A stretch of DNA of 64,000 nt from contig CM049310.1 in assembly GCA_026874595.1 (NCBI GenBank), positions 37,647,558-37,711,557 of the forward strand, read 5' to 3'. Every line of letters starts with the position of its first letter. Within the stretch, counting starts at the first letter, position 1. The notes below the pieces were generated by a model. That model was not told the origin of the DNA, searched no databases, and saw only the letters and a list, made by a program, of their open reading frames with translations. Source of the DNA: Sipunculus nudus. Its lineage: Eukaryota > Annelida > Sipuncula > Golfingiida > Sipunculidae. Positions 23,461-35,190 of this stretch are shown in pieces. Made by a program: the position numbers and the translations under genes.

Positions 23461-25907
23461 GAACAAGGCATGTATGCGAACCTGTGCATAGCATTTACAC
23501 CAGGTATAATGCTTCAATGCTGGACCATTACATTTCAAGAACATGTGTAATATGTACATAACAACTGCAAATACTAAACATTTTGAACAAGAAACAATTT
23601 CACAAACATCACTGCTGAAATACTAGCATGGGTACACACAACACAAAAAATGATAGTAGGTAGCGCCACCAGTCTTGTATATGACAAAGCTATCCGAGAA
23701 GTATACATATGCCCAATTTCAGGCTGATATATTAAACCCCTCCTGAGACATGAGCAGGGACATACACTGTGTAAAAATAATTATAGGTGGCACCACCAGT
23801 CTTGTTTACGACAAAGCTATCGGAAATGTATCTACATGCACAATTTCAGGCTGATATCAACACCCCCCCCCCCCCGAAAAATAAGCAGGCACATCCAATC
23901 CGCAAAAGTCATTGTAGGTGGCGCCACCAGTCTTGTATATGACAAAACTATCCGAGATGTATAAATATGCCCGATTTCAGGCTGATATATTAAACCCCTC
24001 CTGAGACATAAGCAGGGACATACACTGTGCAAAAATAATTATAGGTGCAACCACCAGTATGTTTACGACAAAGCTATCGGATATGTATAGACATGCACAA
24101 TTGCAGGCTGATATCAAACCCCCCCCCCCCCCCCGAAAAATAAGCAGGCACATCCAATCCGCAAAAGTCATTGTAGGTGGCGGCACCAGTCTTGTGAACG
24201 AGAAAGTCATCAAAGATGCAGGACAGGTCAAAATATCATGCCAAATACATCAAACTTCTGGAGTCAGGTGTTGGGCTAACCAGGCCTAGGTGAGAAAGGC
24301 AGTTGCTCCGAGTGAGAACAAACTGCTTGCTCCAGCTACTGCACTGAGTGAACTATTAACCTGGACCTGCCTGCACTGAGTAAACTCTTGACCTGTACCT
24401 CGCTGCACTGAGTGAACTCTTAATCTGTTGCATAATCTGACACAGCTGGCACTCTGCCAAAGCTATAAATAGATCCAGAATGTCCTTTGGCTTGTTGCTA
24501 AATCTGAAATAGTTGGCTGTCTGCCAAGCTATTTATAAATACAGACTCAATATTGGCCTGTAGGTAAATATGTTTACACATAATGAAAGACTTTGGCTAC
24601 ATTTTTTTAAAGCTAACATGTCCTAATATTTTATTTTAATCAAAATGTTTACAATAATAAAAGATTTCGTTCCTTTCATTGTTAAAGGTTCAATAATTCT
24701 GCCAACAATCCTTTAGTAAACTCGAACAAATGCCTCCTAAGAATCATTTTGTGCAATGTCATACAGAAATTGAAACAACAGTTTTGCAGAAGAAGACTAT
24801 TGCAGTCCAAAGTTTGAAATAGGTTTACTAATGCCGCAAGACCAACTGCAGTTTTCTATGACTCTTCCAAAAACTCATCAAATCCAATCGATTCTTATAA
24901 AAGTGAAAGAACCATACCCCAGGATAATACTTGTGAAAAATTAAACGATCCAACTTGACGGTTTATCATAAAACATTTTTAAATTGGAAGAGGCTTAAAT
25001 TATGAGGTTTTGTCCTTAAAAAAACAGGTCGAAGTAGGTGGCACCACAAAGAAACTAATTTCACATATGAATCATGTGACCAACATTTGCACAAAACTTG
25101 GTGATGCTAGCTCTTGTCGTTTCTGAGAATTTTATGTCCGTGTGATTACTTGGCCAAATGACTTAGTCCAAATTCCTATAACTCAGCCAAAATTCATCAA
25201 ACCAAAACCATTTGAACAAAACTAGAGGGAGCTTATCTCTGAGATTATTTTTTCGTTTCTTCTGGCAATGTAAGTTAATTCAGATTACACCCCAAAACGC
25301 TCAATCCCACAACATTTGTTATGTGACAGATTTTTACATAACATTTGGGGATGCTACCTCAAGCTATTCCTGAGAAATTATGGGTTAATGCACTGATGAA
25401 CGATGACCCTCATACAGAAAAAAAGTCGATGCAGGTGGCGCCAATACGTCAAATTCTTCTATGAGCCATGTGACCAACGTATGCATAATATTTGGTGAAG
25501 TTAACTCCAGCCATTTCGATATTGTAATTTAAGAATATTTTTGGCCAAAAAACTAAGTTCAGCTTTCTGTAACTCAGCTAAAATTCTCTGAACTTCAGCC
25601 ATTCGCAGAAATTTATGAGAGATGGTTTCAGAGATAATTTTTTTTTATGAAAAATTGAACAGTTTGGCCGGACAGTTTTGGAGGAGAAGATTTTAAAAGT
25701 TTTTTCCGCATTTTCTTGATAAAATCTAAGTAAATGCAGATAGCCAAAATATAAGCAAAATCCGATGGATTTTTTTAGATAGCCGATTGTTTTGGCATAA
25801 AGTTTGGTGAAGCTAGCTCCTACCGTTAACAAGATAGAATTGATTAACGTATAGACGACGGACGACGCAAAACGCCACACATTCACATAAGTTCACAGAT
25901 TCGTTAA
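23461..25907 (-). mobile_element. Helentron-like element B1, same family as A (reverse)
   Basis: On the minus strand the 5' end is AACGAATCTGTGAACTTATG, preceded by five T's (complement at 25908-25912). The 3' part has CACAGGTTCGCAT and ends in CCTTG before TT (23461). Inside are the same blocks as in A: 'GTAGGAGCTAGCTTCACCAAA' (complement near 25800), 'CTTCTCCTCCAAAACTGTC' and GGTGGCGCCACC repeats. The 3' hairpin is partly lost. It sits in intron 1 of the SRCR gene. Confidence 0.68.
23640..24215. repeat. Dimeric tandem repeat (about 129 bp, alternating types) in B1
   Basis: 'GCCACCAGTCTTGT' or a variant recurs at about 23667, 23792, 23923, 24050 and 24184. Odd and even units differ: one type has 'CTCCTGAGACATAAGCAGGG', the other a C-tract (12-14 C) plus 'GAAAAATAAGCAGGCAC'. 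The true period is therefore about 257 bp. Confidence 0.85.
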
Positions 25908-25914
25908 AAAGAAT

Positions 25915-26400
25915 CTTTCAGAAAAAAGGTATTTCATAACTATTCCTGGGCCCTGAAAAACATAGACGATAACACTAAAATCAACCCCTACCTTGATTCC
26001 TTGGCTTGTCTTATGCGATTAAATGGTACAGCGGCCATATTGGCAGCTATATTGAATATCACCGTAACCAAAACGGCACTGTCTTGGACATGTTTTCAAT
26101 AGATTTCTTGACCCTGAAAACATAGGCAAAGACACCAAAATCATAGCCCTACCTCAATTACTTTTTGAGTTATGTATGATTTTATGGTACGGCGGCCATA
26201 TTGGCAGCCATATTGAATATCACAGTAACCTAATACGGTACTGTCTTGGTAATGGTTTCAATAGATTTTTTGATCCTGAAAACATAGGCAAAGACACCAA
26301 AATCAAACCCCTACCCAAATTACTTTTCGAGTTATGAATGATTCTATGGTTTAGCGGTCATCTTGGACGCCATCTAGAATTTCACCCTTTCTGCCCGCGA
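25915..26400. repeat. Tandem repeat of about 163 bp, 2.5 copies
   Basis: 'GGCGGCCATATTGGCAGC' and 'CCTGAAAACATAGGCAAAGA' alternate at a regular spacing (about 26029/26189/26350 for the first). Confidence 0.8.
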
Positions 26401-26499
26401 TCCAGGATGTCTACCCAAGATTTTTTTTACTCCTCTAAAGGTGTCCTACCTGGACCAGAAGTCAAAATTAGGGAACATACGATTGCTTACAGGACCCCC

Positions 26500-27680
26500 C
26501 TCAGCCCCCAGACTACGTCCGGCTGTCCGGCCGTCCGTCCGTTAACAATTGAGGCACCAATCGTAACCGTTAGACCTAGAAACTTCTAACTGTACTTCCA
26601 GGGAGGTCCTGGGCAAATCTCCTTGGAAACCCAACATTAGTTCATGGTGACCTTTATTTTGTGACCTATAGGCCGAAAACATGATTTTGAGCACCAAGAC
26701 AGTCAGATAAGGCACAAATAGTATCCATGAGGCCTAGAAGCCTCTAACCTGACATTTTGCGAGATCCTAGGCAAAAGTCCTTGGAAACCTGAAATTAGGT
26801 AACCTTGACCTATATTATGACACCTAGAAAAAAGATGTCGAATGAACATCCTGAAAGTCAGATGATGACAAATCGTATCTGTTAGGCCTACAATCTTCTT
26901 ACACAATTTCCTGGGAGGCTCTAGGCAAATCTCCTTGGAGACCTGAATTTAGGTCATGGTGACCTAAATTGTCTGACCTACAGGCCGAAAACAGGATTTT
27001 GAGCACCCACAAAGTCCTACAGGGCACACATTGTATTTTTAAAGCCTAGAATCATCTAATTTAAAATTCTGAGAGGTCCTTAGCAAATGTCTGTGAAAAA
27101 CTGAAATTAGGTCAGCATGACCTATATTTTGCGACCATTGGGAAAAGAAGTCATATAAGCACCCAGACAGTCCGTCATGGCACACATTTTATCTGTTAGG
27201 CCTAGAATCTTCTAATATAACATTCTGAGTTGTTCTTATCCAGTGTCCTTGGAAAACTGAAATTAGGTCACTATGACCTATATTTTTCAACCTATCAGAA
27301 AAGATGTCATATAAGCACCCAGACAGTCAGACAGGGCACAAATTGTATCCATTAGGCCAAATCTTTATACATAAAATTCACGGAGGTCCTATTCAAGTGT
27401 CCTTAGAAACCTGTAATTAGGTCATGGTGACCTTTACTGTGTGACCTATGTGCTGAACAACTGTTTTGCGCACCCAGACAGACAAGGCACAAATTGTATC
27501 CATTAGCCCTAGACTCTTCTAACATGACATTCAGGGAAATCCTTAGCATTTCTCCTTGGAAACCCGAAATTGGAACATGGTGACCTATATTCTGCTATCT
27601 ATGGACCAGAAACATGATTTTGAACACCCGGACAGACAGGGTACAAATTGTATCAATTTTTTTTTTAACCCTCTATCGTG
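26500..27680. repeat. Helentron-type core array (about 154 bp x 7) with IR3 palindromes
   Basis: The unit contains 'TCCTTGGAAACCTGAAATT', then 'AGGTCANNNTGACCTATATT', 'GACAGTCAGACAGGGCAC', 'AAATTGTATCCATTAGGCC' and 'TAGAATCTTCTAA'. Landmarks recur at about 26615, 26777, 26929, 27088, 27243, 27398 and 27549. The array begins with a 'CCGTCCGTCCGTTAAC' head like element C, but the 5' and 3' termini seen in C are missing, so this is a fragment. Confidence 0.85.
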
Positions 27681-28680
27681 AAATCTAAGGGGGTCCTGAC
27701 CTAATTTCTTTATTCAAGAACATCAAATGAATGACACAAGTACTTAGAATTTGTAAAATAAATGTATCGCCTATGACATCAGTGGTGTAGTTCTTTGAAA
27801 ATATGCCATATCAGTATTTTTTTGCAGAAACAGATGTAAGGCAGTCAAACTTTTGAATAAAATATTTATTTTGCAAAATATATTTATACTCAATGAAAAA
27901 AGTGTTTTATTTTTAAATTTTGAATACAAACATGATCAATATGTTTATATTTACCTAATAAAATCTTCAAAATACATTTTGTTATGGGTAGAAACTTATA
28001 ATTCGCCATTTTAACAGCACTTGGTAATCATAATGAATGTTGCCCGGACCGATCCCGAACCAAATTTTTAACAAAAAATCAGTTGTTTTCAAAAATGCAC
28101 TTATTTTTAAGATAGCCGCCAAAATACATTAAGCTGTGCATGCTGCGTGTCCATCACATGTTTTTTCATACATTTCAGATGCAATAGTAATTGAAAAATA
28201 TAACGGCATTTAGTCCCCACATTTGGTAGTCATCGAGTTTTTGGGGGGGCCTGGCTCATGGACTATAAGATAAAGACGAAGTCACGCTTCTGTTATTCAA
28301 TAGTACAAATTTTAATCAATAATGAGCATATTTATACTTCAAGGAATACCTTGTTTAAAATTATTTGGCATTTCTAATTTTCTTCCTAGAGTTACACCAG
28401 TGTAACTTACAATCATATGGTAATGTTTATGTACTGTTTTATCATCTATTTTTTACTGTCAAAACGGACACTTGACACGATCGCCCGATGGCATGTTACT
28501 TAAATCTCTTCTAATGATATGTTGTTAGAACATTTAGAAGTAAAAGTATGTGGTTGGTTATAAAATTAATTAAAACTTATCTGTATTCGTTTTTGCTTTT
28601 CATAGGCATCAGTTATTTTTTAAAAATTTTGCTAAAAACATTTATGAATATGTCAGTTTAATAAAAAAGCATTGTAGCCA
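27681..28680. other. Intron 1, no feature seen
   Basis: AT-rich sequence with no recognisable repeat unit, exon or element end. Confidence 0.4.
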
Positions 28681-28689
28681 AGGATTTCC

Positions 28690-29757
28690 AGTATGTATAA
28701 ACAGAGTTGGCAACAGGCTAAGATTTTGTTTGTATCTATAAATCGCTTGGCAGATTGTTAACTATTTAAGATATTGGCAAAGGGCCCATTTTCAAATTGT
28801 ATCTATAAATAGCTTTAGAAGACTGCATACTTCTTCAGATTTGGCAACAGGGCAAGAGCCAGTATAGTAGCCACACTCGGCAAATAAGGTACTTTAACAA
28901 ATGGTCAGCTGAGCTAGGCTCTCCCCTTCCTGATTGACAGGATGCATATATAGCTTTAGTTAAATGCTAGGTTTTAAAGAATTTGTGCTGTTACTTGACT
29001 ACTGCTGTGGAACTGCTGTATTGTATTTTCATGTTTAATTCAGTACAGTGATGTATTCACCTTAAGATGTCTATGCAACATGGATAGCATTCTTGTACAA
29101 CAGACTGGGGCACCACCTACAATCATTACATCCCTAAGTATTTGCCAGGAGCGATTTTATATTTTAGCCTGAAATTATGCATTTCTATGTATCTCGTATA
29201 ATGTCGTTGTCACATAATGTTCTTTCAGGTTCGTTAAGTCTTTCAGTCCTCGAGTTATATATGATTATGATGTTGATCATTCACATACTTTGACAGAAAA
29301 GACAAACACTAGAAGAATGTGCAAATACTAAAAAATACAACATTTAATAGAAATTAAATCCGAACGCGGATATCTTTCCTCTGGCATTTTACGAACCCCT
29401 AGCCTCCCTGACACGTTGAGTGACATTGTTAAAAAGCTATATCAGCACCACGTGGCTCCGGAACAGGTTCCACTTTAACTTGGTACATGCATTCCGCTCC
29501 CAAAACAAAATGGAGAAAAAAAGTAGAAAGATTACGTAAGGACTTGTAGACCGTACCCCTTCATCTGTTCGGGTTTTCGTGAAGACGCAGCTAATAGAAA
29601 ATCAAAGTGTTAAACTGTTTAAAAGATAAACGTAAATGGCCGGTCTTCCCCTCATCGAGAGCTGTTCCGAAATGCGACGTGTTTTTGTGGGAAAGTCCAT
29701 TTATCGTCACCCTGTTCTATCCCACTGAACAGGTTCGCATTAGGCTTGTAGGCCTTG
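28690..29757 (+). mobile_element. Helentron-like element B2, 3' part (same family as A and B1)
   Basis: It contains 'TATCTATAAAT.GCTTGGCAGA' blocks that are inverted copies of 24480-24560, and a block at 29105-29220 inverted to 23640-23790. Its 3' end is ACAGGTTCGCAT (29730-29741) followed by hairpin AGGCTTGTAGGCCT and TTG before TTTT. No 5' end is seen, so it is 5'-truncated. B1 and B2 are opposed, making an inverted pair around 25.9-28.7 kb. Confidence 0.6.
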
Positions 29758-30262
29758 TTTTATCATGTATCTCGTATAAACATAACATGGAAAACATATA
29801 TACAGAAGATATTTTCTTGCAAGGGCTGTGCTATGTATGAACCTCAACAAATATAATAACTGAAATGAGCGGTTGAAATAGGGGGACCATATATTATTAA
29901 GGTCCAATAATCGTCAAACTTCTTTAGTCTAATTAAGCTTTTTACAAACATGTTAAAATGAATTTTGACATTTTAATTCAACGGCACGGTAGGTTATAGA
30001 CAGTATTTTCAAGGTTAATGCCTTAACAAATCTGATATTTTACGTAAGATAACTAAAATATAAGAAATATATTTTGTCTTTATATTCTTTTAATAAAAAA
30101 AACTGCAATAGCTGGTCACTGCCTATTCCCTTATTAACTCCAGTATCTGTTAAACTAATATGGTTATGTGTAAATTAGGCCTTTATGCGAATTTACATAA
30201 AATAAATATACTGGTTTTCAATGAGGCCAAAGAATTATATGGTTGACTACTTTCTTGCACAG
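29758..30262. other. Intron 1, 3' end
   Basis: AT-rich, ending in the pyrimidine tract and acceptor of exon 2. Nothing else is seen. Confidence 0.5.
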
Positions 30263-30341
30263 GAGATGGGAAAGGAACAAATTATAGTCCAGGAGTCCAT
30301 ATCAATGAATCAGTTCTTCAAGAAGTTTAAAGACAATATGG
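30263..30341 (+). CDS. Exon 2: N-terminal region, residues 30-56
   Basis: A pyrimidine-rich tract and CACAG acceptor precede GAGATGGG, and a strong GTAAGT donor follows at 30342. The 79-nt exon enters in phase 0 and leaves in phase 1. It encodes a short charged amphipathic segment containing Phe-Phe-Lys-Lys-Phe-Lys and no recognised domain. The weak point is the length of the preceding intron, not the exon itself. Confidence 0.7.
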
Positions 30342-30599
30342 GTAAGTGGGAAACTAACATACTAAAGATTTATGTGATTTAACAGTAGAAACAGGTTTAC
30401 AAAAAAATAAGCACAAAAAAGATTTGTTCACAGCAATTTCTTATTTATCTGTTTGTGTTTGTATGGGTGTCATTACACTATAGAGATGTTGGCCTTCAGG
30501 GTATATTGTATGCGTTCAAACTATTTATGGTACATTATTAATGCTCCCCTGTAAGGTAGACCACTTTCACCGTGATATATTGAAAATATATATGTATTA

Positions 30600-30611
30600 C
30601 ATTTATATATA

Positions 30612-30661
<50 letters not shown>

Positions 30662-30790
30662 AAATGGTATACATGTACACAGAAAAGTCGGTTCACTGAC
30701 GGTGGGAATCGAACCCACGATCTTCCGATTTCCGGTCTTGGGCCTTACCACTTCGCTACGCCAAATTTCCATTCCCCTCTGTGTATTTGC
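30600..30790 (-). repeat. tRNA-derived SINE with (TA)n tail, intron 2
   Basis: On the minus strand box A (TGGCGTAGCGAAGTGG, complement within 30743-30763) precedes box B (GGTTCGATTCC, complement 30705-30715). The T-arm CGTGG/CCACC around box B is well paired. A non-tRNA body and about 27 TA units follow at 30606-30659. The acceptor stem does not pair, so this is a SINE and not a tRNA gene. Confidence 0.65.
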
Positions 30791-31125
30791 ACACTTTTAC
30801 AGGAACCAGCAAAGTGACGTCACGGTAGAGACGTCATAGTCTCGCCCACTACATGTGTTTGCACGTACGTGTCATACTTGTGCTTAGGGTTTGTCCGAAG
30901 ATTTTCCACCATCTGTACAGGAATGTATTCATCAAAGTCATCAAGACCCCGACACAAGGTTAACTCATAAAAGACAAGCGAAATGTCAGATTCAAAGATA
31001 TCTTATGACGGTAACATTGTACAACCAAGATGTTCAACTATGTAAGACTAAAACCCGTGCGTTGCACCGGTAGGTGCTAGTTGTATATAATTGTATCATT
31101 ATAAGTGTATATTTTATGACAATAG

Positions 31126-31240
31126 GTCCTCATGCAAGTGCAGGTGACCGGTCAATGAAACACAGACTGAAGGAGATGCTGTACGACTTCTCTCACCCCT
31201 ACATCGAGCGCTACAATAACCAGTACATCCGGTTCGGCAC
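31126..31240 (+). CDS. Exon 3: residues 56-94
   Basis: AATAG acceptor, GTATGT donor at 31241, 115 nt, phase 1 to phase 2. The encoded segment is helical-looking and rich in aromatics: Leu-Tyr-Asp-Phe, Pro-Tyr-Ile-Glu-Arg-Tyr, then Gln-Tyr-Ile-Arg-Phe. Base use is clearly more GC-rich than the AT-rich flanks, as expected of coding sequence. No domain is recognised. Confidence 0.8.
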
Positions 31241-31337
31241 GTATGTCTGTTTACTCTTCTTTTAATCGTATTTGCGTGAAATTGAACATTGTAATCTATG
31301 TAAAACTCCCATTTACATCAGCGTATGCACAGGCTGC

Positions 31338-31420
31338 GGAACCGGGGTAGGGGTGGCGGGGTGTTGGATGGGGTGATTCGTGGGGGTGGGAGAGAGAGAG
31401 GGGGGATTAGACGAGTGGGA
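31338..31420 (+). repeat. G-rich tract with several runs of three or more G
   Basis: Repeated GGGG runs spaced by a few bases, just after exon 3. It has the layout of a possible G-quadruplex on the coding strand. Confidence 0.5.
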
Positions 31421-32279
31421 ACAAAGTGGCCCCGATTGATATTCTTCCTTTTAAAGAGCTTTATTTAAACCTTTTAACGATACAGCTAAGGGACGCCCCC
31501 ATCCAATACACTCGCATAATTCCTCTAACCAATGTGTAGATTGTCATGTATGATGTAAAGTCATGTAACATCTGACTAAACGTTATTTGAGCTATATGGA
31601 TAAACCTTTGTCCATCATCCCCCCGTCCGATCAGCCGCGCGTCTTGTCGTCCCTTTGTTATCAGGTCACAAATCGTAACCGCTTGTCTTAGAAACCTTAT
31701 TCCATCCAAGAATATTTATGAGAAATCCCCTACTACACCTAAGATAAGGTCACATAATGTAACATCTGTCAACAAAAATCTCATTAACAGCTGCTACCGT
31801 CTGCTCCAAATATTGATCATGTAACTGGTGTTCATATGAAAGATCCAATATTCTTTCTTCTCCTTCCTGCTAGAAAAAAAAGTCATTTGAATTTCCTTTT
31901 CCCCGATGAAAACTGAGAATATGGCACAAGCTCTATATCTTGGTTAATTATTCATTAAGGAAAGGATGATAAAATGAGTTTGAATTGGGTTTTGTTAATT
32001 TTTGAAACACCACACAGAACTACAAATATTTCATATCACAGAGTTTGACTGTGACTCTAGATCCAGATATAAAGAGAAACGATCGCATCCAGGATCAAAT
32101 GCTGGTGGTCCCTTTATGTCACCAGAGGACTGTGACTATTTGTGTATACATTTGGATATAGGGATTATAATCAGACCATTGTTTTGCAGAATATATTAGC
32201 GAGATAAAATCAGGAGTAGCATGTGGTTTGTTTGATATCGACATCAGAGAGATTAGCGATCAATATAGAACACCTGCAC
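31421..32279. other. Intron 3, fragment of element C-type head at about 31600-31700
   Basis: 'TCACAAATCGTAACCGCTTGT' and 'CGTCCCTTTGTTATCAGG' resemble the head of element C ('GGCACAAATCGTAACCGTTA'). No gene is seen in the rest. Confidence 0.4.
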
Positions 32280-32822
32280 TTTTGATGTTCCTTCCTTAAG
32301 CTGTGAGAAGCCGATTTTGTACGACAATCTCTTTAGCAACGGTGTTTAGCTGGCCCCAATGTGTCTATGTCTGTCAGTGGATTTCACTTAGAAAAGTTTT
32401 TCCCACGTATTATACCTGGAGGCGTGTCTACCGTAATTTGATGTTTGTGACAGCGGAACGGATGGATAGTCTGGCGGGACTTGTGACTTTAGGAACCGGT
32501 CCAAAAAAATCGCTTTGAGAGTGGTGTCTTATCTGCGTGTTGCTGCGAACTCCGACCAGCATGTCTGCTTTTCTTCGATGCGCCTTGTGGGGCTGTAGCG
32601 TCATAGTGTTTGGACAGTTTAGCCTAAGGGACCCATACTCTGACGTTGTATGCAGTACTGAAGAAACTGTACTAATGTTTGCCGATGGACGGGCAATTCG
32701 GGTCGTTTTGAGAGTCTTAAATTTGACGTTGAGATATAACGGTGCTGAGATTTGATAGTAAGAGTTTCGGTCGGTATCCGACAGCCGGAGAGTTATAGTC
32801 GAGTGCAACCACGATAGAGCCA
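32280..32822. other. GC-richer block open on both strands, unresolved
   Basis: A 131-residue frame on the minus strand (32428-32823) and 71-72-residue frames on the plus strand overlap here. Base composition is unlike the AT-rich intron around it. No domain is recognised on either strand and no splice phase would fit the SRCR gene. It may be a piece of retroelement coding sequence. Confidence 0.3.
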
Positions 32823-32839
32823 TTGACAGAGGGCTCTAA

Positions 32840-33880
32840 CAAAGGATCAGTTCCAAGTGGTCCCCTTGCTCTGTATAGAGAAATAAGTTGTTCGTGGTCA
32901 GGAACAGGTCATGGTGGTCCGCTTGTTCTGTGTAGAGAGATGAGTTGTTCGTGGTCAAGATCAGGTCTTGGTGGTGCGCTTGTCTTACCCAAACTCCTGT
33001 ATGGAGAGATAAGTTGTTCGTGGTCAGGATCAGATCCTAATTGTCCGCTTTTCTCACACAAAATCCTGTTTAGAGTGAAAAGTTGTTCGGGTCAGAATCA
33101 GGTCCTGGTGGTGCGCTTGTCTTACCCAAACTCCTGTATGGAGAGATAATTTGTTCGTGGTCAGAATCAGATCTTGGTTGCTCGCTTGTCTCACACAAAA
33201 TCCTGTTTATAGTGATAAGTTGTTCGGGTCAGGATCAGGTCCTGGTGGTGCGCTTGTCTTACCCAAACTCCTGAATGGAGAGATAAGTAGCTCGTGGTAA
33301 GGATCAGATCCTGGTTGCCGACTTGTCTCACGCAAAATCCTGTTTAGAGAGATTAGTTGTTCGTGGTCAGGTTCAGGTCCTGGTGGTACGCTTGTCTTAC
33401 CAAAGATCCTTTTTGGAGAGTGATAAGTTGTTCGGGTCAGGATCAGGTCCTGGTGGTGCGCTTGTCTTACCCAAACTCCTAAATGGAGAAATAAGTAGTT
33501 AGTGGTGAGGATCAGATCCTGGTTGTCCGCTTGTCTCACGCAAAATCCTGTTTAGAGTGATAAGATATTCGTGGTCAGGATAAGGACCTGGTGGTGCTCC
33601 TGTCTAACCCGAAATATTGTATTGAGCGATAACTTGTTCCTGGTCAAGATCAAATCCTGGTGGTCCAGATAATTTATCCGTGGTCAGGATAAAGTTCTGT
33701 CAGTTCGCTTGTCCTGCGCAAAATCTTGTATAGAGAGATAATTTTTGTTGTTGTCAAGATCAACTTTTGGTGGTCCGTTTGTCGTCCTCAAATCCTGTAT
33801 AGAGAGATAAATAATTCGTGGTCGGGATCAGGTCCTGGTGTCTTACGCAAAATCTTGTACATTATATCCAGGACATGAGT
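32840..33880. repeat. 69-bp minisatellite, about 14-15 copies, intron 3
   Basis: The landmark 'GATAAGTTGTTCGTGGTCAGG' recurs at roughly 69-bp steps from 32878 to 33802, separated by 'TCAGGTCCTGGTGGTGCGCT' and 'TTACCCAAACTCCTG'. Alternate copies carry a one-base shorter 'GTTCGGGTCAGG' form. Because 69 is divisible by three, long frames open through it on both strands (32823-33149 +, 33207-33539 -); these are not genes. Confidence 0.9.
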
Positions 33881-33939
33881 GAAAATGATGCTATGAACCA
33901 CTCAGACTGTGAAACTAATTTTCCGGAAAGTCTACATTT

Positions 33940-35190
33940 TTCACTGTTAATTAATTGTATTGCAGTATCAATATACTGATATATCGATACGCAACAGCGA
34001 TACGGTTACCGATACGCTGTGCCTGCTGTATCGCCGTACCGATAAAACACAAGCCGCTTTCCAATATAGATACAACTCGTACAACCCTAGTTTAAACTAT
34101 AATCTGGGTTATTTTTAAAGTATATGCTGCTTTTTAGCCATAAGGGCTACTGTCGTCACCAAAACCGTCTGTCCGTCTGTCGTCCATTTTCTTTAACATT
34201 GTGAGAGGGATATCTCTAAAAGGATTCACCCTAGGAATTTTGTTTCTTTAATGCAGTTGTAAATCAACAAAATCTCGGTCAAGTTCGAAGATGGGTGACC
34301 TTGACACATTTTCCACAGTTTCAGAGCTAAGTATAAAAAAGACGCTTATTTATCAGGAACTACTGGGTGGATTGTTACAAAATATGCAATGATTTTTTTG
34401 CACTGGTCTGTAACTGCTGCACGAGTTTAGGGGTGCAGCCTACCATTTCTGATTATTAAAGAAGTTTTAAATTTTTTTGGGTCAATTTTGGCCTTGTGAG
34501 CAGGATATCTCCAAAAGTATTCAACACAGGAACTTTAATTCTTCAGTGCTGATGCATATCAATAAAATCTCGGTCAAGTCCGAAGATGGCTGACCTAGAC
34601 TAAATTTTATAGGTCTCAGAGCTTATAAAAATATTAACAGCTTATTTCTCAGGAACCACTGGATGAAAACTGGTATGGTCATTTGCCTTGATGATCTCTT
34701 AGGTGCATCATTTCGGGGTTGCTACATACCTCTTTGGTTCAAATTTATAACTTGAACAAGAGACATGTGCAGATATGCTTGCATGTAAGAACAAATATTT
34801 CATGCTTAAGTTAATGTTACCGCCCACAAACACTGTTCTTTTGGCTGAGGGCTTTTGTTAACTTTTGCTGATATTCTAGTTATTTATTATATTGACTTTT
34901 TAAGATTCAACAAGACCATGTATTGTCGAATAATCGACTGGACGAGGAATGGTTATACAGTTTTCGGTGCTGTCATGACAAGCCGGCACGTGTGGTGTGA
35001 GCGATGATAGACATTTATATCACGGTCCTGTTTATTTGTTTAGGTTATACTTTTAATACTGCTTTTAATCAGAAATGATACACAAAGAAAAATAAAGCGT
35101 ATCGTCAATAGGTATTTGGTATCGCTTTAAGTATCTACGCAATATGTATTGTACCTAAATGGTCTGATCGATACTCAGCCCTAGTAAATT
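33940..35190. repeat. Repeat region: TATCGATA-type ends around a 297-bp tandem core
   Basis: Both flanks (33945-34095 and 35090-35185) are full of 'TATCGATAC' motifs and end with 'ACAACCCTAG' and 'TCAGCCCTAG', like hAT-type termini but in the same orientation. Between them, 34135-34870 holds two copies of a roughly 297-bp unit (landmark 'AATCTCGGTCAAGT.CGAAGATGG' at about 34268 and 34566). That core is headed by 'AGCCATAAGGGCTACTGTCG' after a T-run, which resembles a Helentron-type head. Confidence 0.5.

Noticed and set aside
30705-30763. A tRNA gene on the minus strand
   Set aside because: A and B boxes are present but the acceptor stem does not pair and a TA tail follows, so it is called a SINE.
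32823-33539. Repeat-encoded proteins on both strands
   Set aside because: Open frames result from a 69-bp period divisible by three. There is no start context, splice support or domain.
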